Part shown: in pieces, positions 15,961-23,690 of the stretch
Layout: each line of letters opens with the position of its first letter
Position numbering within the stretch: the stretch's first letter is position 1
Assembly: GCA_900767415.1 (NCBI GenBank)
Contig: CAAFYZ010000036.1
Coordinates: 1 to 64,000 of the forward strand
Direction of reading: 5' to 3'
DNA from: Clostridia bacterium
Lineage (GTDB): Bacteria > Bacillota > Clostridia > Oscillospirales > CAG-272
DNA: 64,000 nt
The notes under the pieces: generated by a model
What the model was told of the DNA's origin: nothing
What the model saw: only the letters and a program-made list of their open reading frames with translations
The model's database searches: none
Position numbers and translations under genes: made by a program

Positions 15961-17762
15961 ACTGTCTCCTTTCCGTCCTTTTCGGACGTGGTTTTTCCGA
16001 GGGTTTCGCCGAAGTATTCGACGTTTTCTCTCGCGTACGGATAGTGCGCCCGCTCCTGACACTGCCAATAGCGCAATAAGGTCATCGGATCGGCGGGATC
16101 GCCGAGCGCACCGGCACGCAGGTTCTCGAGATTCTTTTCCCAGATTTCCTCGCGCCGTCCTTCGATGCCGCCGTTCGGGTCGATGGAGAAGAGGTATCCG
16201 TCGTCGTAGTAATACTCTCCCGTTTTCACGTCGTAGTCGAGGAAGTCGTAGCGGTTGAACACCGCGTCGTGAATCCGTCCGTAGGCGTCGCGGTAGGAGA
16301 GTTTGCGCGGCTCGTCCGCGAAGGCGAGAAAATGGCGGAAGATCAGACGGTCGATGTCCGCATAGGCGGTATGTTTCATCTTTCTCTTGGATTCGAGACG
16401 TCCCGACGCCTGACGGATCCGCAGTTCTCTCGCATAGCCCGATTCGTTCGCCGTATAGTTGACGCCCTGGAAGGCGTCGGAGATCCCGAGCGTGCGCTTG
16501 GCGTGCAGATAGAGGCGTTCCGCCTCCGCGATGTCCTGCGAAATGTCGGGGGTCGTATCCACCTTGCCGTATTGCGAGGCACTCTCGCCCGGCTTCATGC
16601 GGATGATCTGCCCGAAGACCGAGTTGTTCAGACTGACCGTCGCGTCTTCCGGCAGAATGGGCGTTACGCCGGCACGGAGCAGTTTTTGCAGGATTCTCGT
16701 CTCCACTTTGTTGATCGCCTGCTGTTCGGGGCGGATATATTCGCAGTCCGACTGCCCGAGAAGACTTTTCTCACCCGACGTGTTCTTGCGGATGACGATG
16801 GGGAAGTCCTGCGGAACATAATAGGGAAGGCGCGTTCTCTCCATGCGGTAGCCGTCGCCCGAAGGGATCGGGCAACCCGCCTCGTCCAGCACGGGGGAGA
16901 GTGCGGGGATCACCGTACCGTCCGAGAGTACGATGTCGCGCCCGAGGATCTCTTCCGTCTCGTCGATCAGGGTGAATCCGGGAGCATCGCAGGTGCAAAG
17001 GCCTTCTTCTCTGCCGCATTTTCGGCAGATCTTCCGCTTGCGGCGGTAGTAGTTTGGCAGATCGAGGAGGGGAAGATCGCCGGAGAAAATGAATTCTCCG
17101 ACCTCGCCGTCCTCCCCGCGGTAAAAGCAGACGATGACCGTCACCGCCTCGCCCGCGTCCGCCGCCGGGAGACTCTCCCATTCGATATCCGCCCGTGCGA
17201 GATCTTCTTCCTTTACGCCGTAGCGGCGGGAAAGTTCCGCCTTCGTCGTGACAAAACGAAGAAAACAATAGTCCATGTCGGAGATCTTCGTGATGTTCGG
17301 CTGTGGGATAAAGTCGCGGGGGGAAAGACAGGAGACGCGGATACCGCCGAGGTCGCCGCCCCGCCCCGCGGGCGTTTCCCATTCGACGAGAAAGACACTG
17401 CCGCCGTAAATGTAGGTATACCGCTCGTCCATGTCGTTCATTTCCTCAAAGGGGAGCATATCGCGCACCGAGGCGCAGAGCCGTTCGACGGATTTTGCGT
17501 TGCGGTCCTTCTTTTCGCTGTAACAGGTCGGTTCGGTTTTCGGAGGCGGAATTTCGGAAGAAACCTGGCTCTCGATGATCTCATAGGTAATGTTGCGCAC
17601 GGTCCCGGCGCGTTCCTTGGCACCGTCCAGCTCGTCGGAGCCGCGGTATTGCTGCATATGCCGCTCGAAGAGAGCGTCGGAGGCGGCATGGCGGTCGCGC
17701 GCATTTTCGTATAGGGTGCGGAAATAATCCGTCCGCGCGGATCGTTTGGTTTCTGTGTTCAT
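15957..17762 (-). CDS. Portal protein with cysteine-knuckle insert
   Basis: This 601-residue protein has the features of portal proteins: an N-terminal helical region, a central alpha/beta core (YTYIYGGSVFLVEWE at about 115, DFIPQP-type loop at about 150), the stem region NKVETRILQKLLRAG, and SRRYGVKEED. Residues C246, C249, C256 and C258 form CxxC-x6-CxC, a likely metal-binding knuckle. The start is MNTETKRS at 17762, overlapping the terminase stop by ATGA with GGAGAA upstream. The long in-frame upstream stretch is the terminase gene read in another frame. Confidence 0.82.
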   Translation of the reverse strand: MNTETKRSARTDYFRTLYENARDRHAASDALFERHMQQYRGSDELDGAKERAGTVRNITYEIIESQVSSEIPPPKTEPTCYSEKKDRNAKSVERLCASVRDMLPFEEMNDMDERYTYIYGGSVFLVEWETPAGRGGDLGGIRVSCLSPRDFIPQPNITKISDMDYCFLRFVTTKAELSRRYGVKEEDLARADIEWESLPAADAGEAVTVIVCFYRGEDGEVGEFIFSGDLPLLDLPNYYRRKRKICRKCGREEGLCTCDAPGFTLIDETEEILGRDIVLSDGTVIPALSPVLDEAGCPIPSGDGYRMERTRLPYYVPQDFPIVIRKNTSGEKSLLGQSDCEYIRPEQQAINKVETRILQKLLRAGVTPILPEDATVSLNNSVFGQIIRMKPGESASQYGKVDTTPDISQDIAEAERLYLHAKRTLGISDAFQGVNYTANESGYARELRIRQASGRLESKRKMKHTAYADIDRLIFRHFLAFADEPRKLSYRDAYGRIHDAVFNRYDFLDYDVKTGEYYYDDGYLFSIDPNGGIEGRREEIWEKNLENLRAGALGDPADPMTLLRYWQCQERAHYPYARENVEYFGETLGKTTSEKDGKETV

Positions 17763-19123
17763 ATCGGTTCTCCGTATTTTTTCAAGAGATAGTTCCGACC
17801 ATCGCCGTCCGCCGTCTCGTAGTCCTCCCACATATCGGGCGTCCACACGCTCCGTGCACCGCACCGCTCGGGGGCGGCCGGTCTCGTATGGAAGACGGCA
17901 AACCCGCGCAAGGCGTCGGGGGCGTGCGTGATTTCGTGCGGCTCGTTTGCGCAGTCGCTCGGCTTTTGCCGGTCGATCTGCAGAGCGGGCAGGCATCGGA
18001 TGAGTTCCGTGCAGAAGGAGAAGATCTTCAGTCCCACCTTCCCGTTTTTCTCGGCGAGCAGTTCCTTGAGTGCGAGCCAGCCGCTCTCGCGGTTGTTCGA
18101 GGTCTTCGTGAAGGTCACGCCGAAAGAGGAAAAAAGCACCGCCTTGGATTTTCCCGTCTCCTGGGAGCGGGAGAAGAGATCGGGCGGTGCCAGCGTCGCG
18201 TAGATCTCCTCCGACGCGGGGGTGCGCGAGAGGATCGCTTCGGCGGCTTTTCCGATGGGGAGGTTGGATTCGCAGTATTCGCGGTAGACATACGCGCACC
18301 CCTCGGGAGAAAGGGCGATCCAAAGGCAGACAAGACGGTCGAGCCCGTAGTCGATCGTACGGTATTTCCGCCAGGAGGCGGGAATCGTGAACGGCTCCGC
18401 AACGTGCAGACGTCTTGAAAATTCGGGGAAATACTGCCCGTCGAAAATGTCCCATTCTCCGTAGAGAAGTGCTCTTTTCTCCCGTTCCGGCAGAGCCGAG
18501 AGCCGCTTTTTGTACATCGGATCGGCACGCATCAGAAAGGTGTTGTCTTCGATCCGCGCGGGGAGGAAAACGCGGCGAAGACCGTCCCGCCCGACAAAGG
18601 GCGTCCCCGCGGGGGCGGGATCGATAAAGCGTGCCTTGACCCATGCGTGACCGATGCCGCCCGGGTTGGTCGAGGACTTCACCTGCCGCGGGATGTCCAC
18701 CGCACCGCGCAAGCGGGAGAGCAGGTAGACATACTGTCCTTCGGTAAAGTGCGTCAGCTCGTCAAAGCGGATGACATCGTATTCGGCACTCTGGTATTGG
18801 TACACGTCGTTTTCCGTTGCGCAGTAGCCGAAGTCGATGAGCGACCCGTTGGCAAATCTGCCGGTGTGGGAGGAGGCATGATAGGAATATACCTCTTTCG
18901 GATAAAGAGAAAGACTTGTGCGGATGAGGGATTTTTCGAGCTCCGGTAAGGTTCGCCTGAGAATCAGTTGTTTCGAGTTCGGATATTTCATCGCGTAAAG
19001 GAGCGCGTCCACCAGTTGTCCGTAGGACTTTCCGCCTCCTGCCGCCCCGCCGAACAGGACTTCGGATTCTGTCGCATCAATAAAAGATTTTTGTCTGTTT
19101 GTAACTTTAAGTTTACACTTCAT
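17759..19123 (-). CDS. Terminase large subunit
   Basis: This 454-residue DNA-packaging motor has an ATPase domain with Walker A GGAAGGGKS at residues 25-33 and Walker B VIRFDE at about 117-122, then TNPGG (coupling motif). The C-terminal nuclease domain has YRTIDYGLDRLVCLWIAL and the closing EITHAPDALRGFAVF motif, as in other large terminases. It would pump DNA through the portal and cut it. It overlaps the small-subunit gene and the portal gene by 4 bp each. The key motifs are intact. Confidence 0.92.
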   Translation of the reverse strand: MKCKLKVTNRQKSFIDATESEVLFGGAAGGGKSYGQLVDALLYAMKYPNSKQLILRRTLPELEKSLIRTSLSLYPKEVYSYHASSHTGRFANGSLIDFGYCATENDVYQYQSAEYDVIRFDELTHFTEGQYVYLLSRLRGAVDIPRQVKSSTNPGGIGHAWVKARFIDPAPAGTPFVGRDGLRRVFLPARIEDNTFLMRADPMYKKRLSALPEREKRALLYGEWDIFDGQYFPEFSRRLHVAEPFTIPASWRKYRTIDYGLDRLVCLWIALSPEGCAYVYREYCESNLPIGKAAEAILSRTPASEEIYATLAPPDLFSRSQETGKSKAVLFSSFGVTFTKTSNNRESGWLALKELLAEKNGKVGLKIFSFCTELIRCLPALQIDRQKPSDCANEPHEITHAPDALRGFAVFHTRPAAPERCGARSVWTPDMWEDYETADGDGRNYLLKKYGEPI

Positions 19124-19458
19124 GCTTGCGACACGACTTCGAGAGTCAGGGCGAGGTTCTTTTCTTCGACAGGAGACTCACTCTCTTCGGTGAGAAGAAA
19201 CTTTACGAACGACGGGTCATAGCGACGGCATAACGCTTGGTCAATCAGATAATCTCTGCGGATTTCGTTGCACTCTCTATACACCCTGTCAAACGCTTCG
19301 TCTTCTCTGCACGCGGCGAGATCGGATACTCCGTACCCCGATGCCCGTGCGAATTTTTCAAAGCTCGGTGCCCCCTCGCCGTCAAATTCCGTGAAAAAGC
19401 GGAGCATACGGCGGGCAAGTTTTTGCCGTGAGGCACTGTCCTTTGTCTCGTCACGCAT
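19120..19458 (-). CDS. Probable terminase small subunit
   Basis: This 112-residue helical protein (KLARRMLRFFTEFDGEGAPSF, ACREDEAFDRVYRECNEIRRDYLIDQAL, YDPSFVKFLLTEE) carries the YDP-x2-x-KFLL-type ending seen in small terminase-like proteins that recognise DNA for packaging. It is the first gene of the virion cassette, ATGA-coupled to the large subunit, with AAAGGAGG before the ATG. The assignment depends largely on position and length. Confidence 0.72.
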   Translation of the reverse strand: MRDETKDSASRQKLARRMLRFFTEFDGEGAPSFEKFARASGYGVSDLAACREDEAFDRVYRECNEIRRDYLIDQALCRRYDPSFVKFLLTEESESPVEEKNLALTLEVVSQA

Positions 19459-19529
19459 CCCGGTCTTCCTCCTTTCCTTTGATTTGCCTTCGATCCCGCG
19501 TTCCGGACCGCTCTCTCAAAGGCAATACC

Positions 19530-19569
19530 AGTATAACAAAAAAACGCCGCCCCGTAAGCGGGGGCGGCA
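19530..19569 (-). promoter_or_regulatory. Hairpin/T-run fused to a -10 element before the phage cassette
   Basis: On the minus strand, an 8-bp GC hairpin (19561-19568 with 19546-19553) is followed by T7 (19544-19538) and at once by TATACT (19535-19530). A weak -35, TTACGG, lies 16 bp upstream inside the hairpin loop. The hairpin could terminate an upstream transcript while the TATACT element starts the cassette transcript about 70 bp before the first ATG. Confidence 0.45.
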
Positions 19570-19614
19570 GCCGAAAGATAAGGAAAGTTTTTTTCGCTTT
19601 TACAGCGATTTGCA

Positions 19615-19637
19615 CAGAAATTCCGCGTGGAATTCTG
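19615..19637. promoter_or_regulatory. Imperfect palindrome, operator-like
   Basis: CAGAAATTCC-GCGT-GGAATTCTG is nearly symmetrical, with AATTCC/GGAATT as the perfect core (19619-19634). It lies upstream of the small terminase gene and could be a repressor site. No cognate regulator lies nearby. Confidence 0.35.
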
Positions 19638-19681
19638 TAGGATCTTTCTGTAGGGTTGTTTTTGCCTTTCAGAGGGAAAAA

Positions 19682-19717
19682 TTAAGATAATATTAAGTCG
19701 ACTTTAGATTATCTTAA
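19682..19717. promoter_or_regulatory. 36-bp near-perfect palindrome upstream of phage cassette
   Basis: The outer arms TTAAGATAAT (19682-19691) and ATTATCTTAA (19708-19717) are perfect inverted repeats, and the centre AAGTCGACTT (19695-19704) is itself a palindrome. Only two mismatched pairs break the 36-bp dyad. It is AT-rich, unlike its surroundings, and lies between the ABC-F terminator and the phage cassette. It may be an operator, a recombination site or a recognition site for packaging initiation. Confidence 0.5.
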
Positions 19718-19721
19718 AAAT

Positions 19722-19755
19722 GACAGCCCGATGCCGAAAACGGCATCGGGCTGTC
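19722..19755 (-). terminator. Terminator of the ABC-F gene
   Basis: A 15-bp perfect stem (19722-19736 with 19741-19755) with a 4-nt loop lies 8 bp past the ABC-F stop on the minus strand. A T5 run follows. Confidence 0.85.
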
Positions 19756-19762
19756 CCTATCG

Positions 19763-21685
19763 TCACATGACAATTTCGTAAAGGGTGAGAAGTTCTTCTT
19801 CGATCTCGCTTTTCCGACGGTCGAGTTCCGCGGCGCGCAGATAATCGGTCTGCGCCTCGCCGAAGAGTTCGCGGTCGATCTCCTCCGTCTCCGCCTCGAG
19901 TGCGGCGATGCGTTCTTTCGCACGTTCGATCTTCCGTTCGGCGGCGCGTCGCTCGGCATTTTCCTTCTTTTTCTGTTCGTAGGCGAGTTTGGCATCGGTC
20001 GGGGGCGGGGGTGCTGCCTCTTCGACGGCACTCTGCCGCTTTTCGCGCAGTTCCATATAGGTCGTGAAGGCGTCGTCGTAACTTTCGAGCCGATAGTCGA
20101 GCATCCCGTCCTCTCTCTCGGGCGCCAGTTCGATGATCCGTGTCGCCAGTCGATTGATGAAGTAGCGGTCGTGCGAGACGGCGATCACCGTACCGTCAAA
20201 GGCGGTGAGCGCACTTTCGAGGGCTTCGGATGAGCCGATGTCGAGATGGTTCGTCGGTTCGTCCATCACCAGGAGATTGACCTTTTTCAGGATCAGTTTG
20301 GCGAGGGTCAGTCGCGCTCTTTCGCCGCCCGACAGGGCGGAGATCTTCTTCGTAATGTCGTCGGCACCGAAAAGGAAGAGTGCCAGCGTCGAGCGGAGTT
20401 CGAGATCTTTTTTTTCGGGGTAGGCGTCGTGCATTTCTTCAAAAACGGTTTTCTCTTCGGACAGACCGCGGTTTTCCTGATCGTAGTAACCGATTTTGAT
20501 GTTGTATCCGAGCGTCAGTTTTCCGCCCGTCGGTGCGAGTTTTCCGCAGATCAGTTTCATTAGCGTGGACTTTCCGCAGCCGTTCGGTCCGAGGAAGAGG
20601 ACGCGCTCTCCCTTCTTTATATAAAAGGTAAGATTCCGGAGGAGGGGTGTCCCGCTGTAAGAGAAGGTCAGTCCCTTTGCCGTTAAGACGTCGCCCGCGC
20701 TGTCTTCGGAGGTGAAGGAGAGGCGGATGCTCTTCGGATCGCCCGGCAGTTTTTCGATCTTTTCCATACGGGCGAGTTGTTTTTCTTTCGAACGGATCGT
20801 GACGAAGTTGTGCTCTCTGTTGCATCGCCGCTGAAATTCGATATTCGCGCGGATCCGCGCAATCTCTTTTTGCTGTTCCTTATATCGCTTTTCGACGGCG
20901 GCGCGCTCTTCTTCCATCGCTTCTTTCGCGCGGGTGTAACCGCCTTGGAAGAGTTTTGCCCGTCCGTATTGAATCTGCAGGGTCTTGCCCGTCGTCCGAT
21001 CGAGAAAATAACGGTCGTGCGAGATGATGAGAACGGTCTTTTTGTAATTTGCGAGAAACCCTTCGAGCCATGCGAGCGCGTCAATGTCGAGATGGTTGGT
21101 CGGCTCGTCGAGCATGAGAACATCCGGTTCCGTCGCGAGCAGACGCGCGAGAGCGAGACGGGTGTATTGTCCGCCCGAGAGCGTGGCGATCTTTTGCGTC
21201 AGTTGCTCTTCGGTAAAGCCGAGGCGAAGGAGCATCCCGCGGGAGAGGGAGCGAAAGCGGTTGCCGCCCTCCGCTTCGTAACGGCGGCGCACTTCGTCGA
21301 GTGAGTGGGAGAGGGCGGAGAGTTTTTCTTCGTCTTCTTTCGGCGTGCGGGCGAGTTCTTCTTCGAGCCGCGCAATCTCTTCTTCCGCGGCGAGCAGATC
21401 GGGGAACGCCGTGATCATATAGTCGAGCATGGTGTGATCGGCGGGGAGAGCGGAGAGGTCCGGATTCTGTTCCAGAATACCGATCTTATGCCCTTTTTGC
21501 AGATACACGGCACCGCTGTCGGGAGTGAGTTCTCCGCCGATCAGGCGGAACAGCGTGGTTTTTCCCGCTCCGTTGACGCCGATGATGCCGACCTTGTCTC
21601 CGTCGTTTACCGCGAAGGAGACGTCGGAGAGGATCACATCGGTGCCGAAGGCAAGGGAGAGATCGGAGACGGAGAGCGCAATCAT
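19763..21685 (-). CDS. ABC-F family ribosome-associated ATPase
   Basis: This 640-residue soluble protein has two ABC domains and no membrane segments. Domain 1 has GVNGAGKTT at about 37, LSGGQYTRLALARLL and MLDEPTNHLDI; domain 2 has GPNGCGKST, LSGGERARLTLAKLIL and MDEPTNHLDI. The inter-domain linker is charged and helical (residues about 240-310), and a C-terminal coiled coil follows (KENAERRAAERKIERAKERIAALE). Family members (YdiF/YfmR/EttA/Uup type) act at the ribosomal E site to relieve stalling or, in resistance subclasses, to protect against antibiotics. Which subgroup this is cannot be told by eye. It is monocistronic with its own promoter and terminator. Confidence 0.9.
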   Translation of the reverse strand: MIALSVSDLSLAFGTDVILSDVSFAVNDGDKVGIIGVNGAGKTTLFRLIGGELTPDSGAVYLQKGHKIGILEQNPDLSALPADHTMLDYMITAFPDLLAAEEEIARLEEELARTPKEDEEKLSALSHSLDEVRRRYEAEGGNRFRSLSRGMLLRLGFTEEQLTQKIATLSGGQYTRLALARLLATEPDVLMLDEPTNHLDIDALAWLEGFLANYKKTVLIISHDRYFLDRTTGKTLQIQYGRAKLFQGGYTRAKEAMEEERAAVEKRYKEQQKEIARIRANIEFQRRCNREHNFVTIRSKEKQLARMEKIEKLPGDPKSIRLSFTSEDSAGDVLTAKGLTFSYSGTPLLRNLTFYIKKGERVLFLGPNGCGKSTLMKLICGKLAPTGGKLTLGYNIKIGYYDQENRGLSEEKTVFEEMHDAYPEKKDLELRSTLALFLFGADDITKKISALSGGERARLTLAKLILKKVNLLVMDEPTNHLDIGSSEALESALTAFDGTVIAVSHDRYFINRLATRIIELAPEREDGMLDYRLESYDDAFTTYMELREKRQSAVEEAAPPPPTDAKLAYEQKKKENAERRAAERKIERAKERIAALEAETEEIDRELFGEAQTDYLRAAELDRRKSEIEEELLTLYEIVM

Positions 21686-21721
21686 GGCGGATCCTTTCTG
21701 TGTGAAAAATGTTCTTTTGCT

Positions 21722-21750
21722 ATTTTATCACAAAACCGGGAGAAAATCAA
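21722..21750 (-). promoter_or_regulatory. Sigma-A promoter of the ABC-F gene
   Basis: On the minus strand TTGATT (21750-21745), 17-bp spacer, TAAAAT (21727-21722), about 40 bp upstream of the ATG. Confidence 0.6.
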
Positions 21751-21988
21751 GAGCGCGCGTCGGGAGAAAAGCAAAGGTTGCATATTTATGCGTATAATGC
21801 ACAATTTCAGACAGAAAACTGGAAAAAGAAAAGAGGGCGGAACCCCGTCGCTTTGACGAATTTTTCCCCGTATTTTCTTTTCAAAACGAAAAATCCGACG
21901 GTTTTGCGCACAGATTGCACAAAAAACGGGGGATTCCCGCAGAAAACGCATAAAAATTCAATAAACATGAATTTTTTTGCAAAAACTC

Positions 21989-22017
21989 TTGACAAAGCGG
22001 AAAAAGAGGTGTATAAT
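21989..22017 (+). promoter_or_regulatory. Consensus sigma-A promoter of amino-acid transporter operon
   Basis: A perfect TTGACA (21989-21994), 17-bp spacer and perfect TATAAT (22012-22017) lie 57 bp upstream of the binding-protein ATG. The flanking 300 bp is AT-rich non-coding sequence. Confidence 0.9.
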
Positions 22018-22074
22018 GAGTCCATCAAAAACGAAACGGGGACGGCAGTCCCGCGAAACGGAAAGGAAACCGAA

Positions 22075-22896
22075 ATGAAAAAAATATTTGCATTGCTTCT
22101 TTGCCTTGTCCTTGCGGCAGGATGTGCCTTTTCTCTGTCTTCCTGCGGTGAGGATCGACTGACGGTTTATACCGAGGCGGGGTTTGCTCCCTTTGAATAC
22201 ATCAAGGACGGCAGGATCGTCGGTGTGGACATCGACATCATGCAGCTCGTCGCCGAAAAACTCGGGAAGACGCTTGTGGTCGAAAATGTGGAATTCGACA
22301 AGATCATCGACGCGGTCAAAGAAGGGAAGCTGACCAAGGTCGGCGCCGCCGGTCTCTCGATCAACGAGGAGAGAAAAGCAGTGGTGGACTTCTCGAAGGA
22401 ATACTATACCGCGAATCTTTACGTCATTTATAAAAAAGCCGATGCCGCGACGTATGAGAGTCCGACGACCGACGGTGTCACGGGCGTCTATTGGGACAGT
22501 CTGAAAGGCAAGAAGGTCGCCGTGCAAAACGGCACGACCTCCGATATCTTCCTCGCCGACGAACTGAGCGGCGGGACGCTTTCGGGCAGCGGTGCGCAGA
22601 AGACCGGTTTTTCCTCTCTCGCATCGGCACTCTCCGACATCGGGCTGAACAGCGATGTTCTTATCATCGACGAACTCCCCGCGAAAAAACTCGTGGAAGG
22701 AAAAGACGATCTCACCTGTGCCCCCCTGTATTGGAAAGGCGAGGCGGGCGAGGCCGACTCGGTGGCGTGCGATACGTACGCGATCTGCGTGACGAAGGGA
22801 GAGACCGAGATTCTGAACGCGATCAACGAAGTGCTGGACGAACTCGGGAAAGAGGGCATCGAGGCGCTGATCAACAAGCATCTCGGCATTCAGTAA
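22075..22896 (+). CDS. Amino-acid ABC transporter substrate-binding lipoprotein
   Basis: This 273-residue protein has a lipoprotein signal peptide with lipobox LSSC (cysteine at about 24), then a family-3 solute-binding fold: LTVYTEAGFAPFEYIKDGRIVGVDIDIMQLVAEKLG, GLSINEERKAVVDFS and AVQNGTTSDIFL. It captures a polar amino acid (His, Arg, Gln, Glu or Cys type) for the permease and ATPase encoded next. The start at 22075 follows GGAAAGGAAACC; the in-frame upstream region contains the promoter and is not coding. Confidence 0.9.
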   Translation: MKKIFALLLCLVLAAGCAFSLSSCGEDRLTVYTEAGFAPFEYIKDGRIVGVDIDIMQLVAEKLGKTLVVENVEFDKIIDAVKEGKLTKVGAAGLSINEERKAVVDFSKEYYTANLYVIYKKADAATYESPTTDGVTGVYWDSLKGKKVAVQNGTTSDIFLADELSGGTLSGSGAQKTGFSSLASALSDIGLNSDVLIIDELPAKKLVEGKDDLTCAPLYWKGEAGEADSVACDTYAICVTKGETEILNAINEVLDELGKEGIEALINKHLGIQ

Positions 22897-22908
22897 AAGA
22901 AAAAAAGA

Positions 22909-22945
22909 GACGGCGAAAAGGGAAGGGCACGCTTCCTTTTCCGTC
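22909..22945 (+). terminator. Intercistronic hairpin after binding-protein gene
   Basis: The imperfect stem GACGG...GGGAAG with CTTCC...CCGTC lies between the binding-protein and permease genes and lacks a strong T-run. It probably lowers downstream expression or stabilises the upstream mRNA, giving excess binding protein. Confidence 0.5.
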
Positions 22946-22991
22946 GGCTTCTTTGTGTTTTCGGTAAAAATACAAACAGAGGGATTTTGCT

Positions 22992-23690
22992 ATGTTACAG
23001 GACATCGGGCGTATTCTCTCCTCGGGAGAGATGCGCGGTTACATTTTTCAGGGGTTCGGGAATACCCTGTTGCTTGCCGTGACGGCGGCGTTTCTCGGTC
23101 TGATTCTCGGCTTTATCGTCGCAATCGTCAAGATTGCCGCCGAACATAATAAATATATGAAGATTCCCGCCGCGATCTGCCACGTTTACACGACGGTTTT
23201 CCGCGGCACACCCGTTGCCTTACAGCTTTTTATTCTTGTTTTCGCCGTGTTTGCCATTCCGGGGTTCAAGCCCTATGCGGCGATTCTTACCTTCGGGATC
23301 AACTCGGGTGCTTACGTCTCGGAGAATATCCGCGCCGGCATCGAGTCGGTGGATAAAGGGCAGATGGAGGCGGGGCGCGCGCTCGGCATGAGCTGGGGGC
23401 GCACGATGATCCGCGTCGTCCTTCCGCAGGCGGTGAAGAATATCATTCCCGCCATCGGCAACGAGATGATCGCTCTTCTGAAAGAGACGTCCATCATTAT
23501 CATGATCGGTGCGACGCCGGGGACGATCACCTTCGATCTGAATGCGGCGGCGAATACCATCTACCGCCAGATCCCGAACTACCTTGCGAGTGGTCTGATC
23601 GTCGGTGCCTGTTATCTCGCTATCGTGTATCTGATGGTCCTCGGAGTAAAAATTGTAGAAAGGAAGTTAAAAGCCGGTGATCAGCGTTAG
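22992..23690 (+). CDS. Amino-acid ABC transporter permease
   Basis: This 232-residue integral membrane protein of the polar-amino-acid type has the N-terminal GFGNTLLLAVTAAFLGLILGF, the FRGTPVALQLFI motif, and the ATPase-contact EAA loop EAGRALGMSWGRTMIRVVLPQA at about 120-142. Five or so transmembrane helices are visible. AGAGGGA precedes the ATG. It overlaps the ATPase gene by 14 bp and probably homodimerises. Confidence 0.92.
   Translation: MLQDIGRILSSGEMRGYIFQGFGNTLLLAVTAAFLGLILGFIVAIVKIAAEHNKYMKIPAAICHVYTTVFRGTPVALQLFILVFAVFAIPGFKPYAAILTFGINSGAYVSENIRAGIESVDKGQMEAGRALGMSWGRTMIRVVLPQAVKNIIPAIGNEMIALLKETSIIIMIGATPGTITFDLNAAANTIYRQIPNYLASGLIVGACYLAIVYLMVLGVKIVERKLKAGDQR

Noticed and set aside
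17763..18644. N-terminal extension of the portal gene
   Set aside because: This part is the terminase gene read in another frame; the portal start at 17762 has a ribosome site and an ATGA overlap.
5321..19458. Complete inducible prophage
   Set aside because: No integrase, repressor, replication, lysin or clear attachment repeats were found at either edge.
21760..22074. N-terminal extension of the amino-acid binding protein
   Set aside because: The extension contains a perfect promoter, and the true start shows a signal peptide and ribosome site at 22075.
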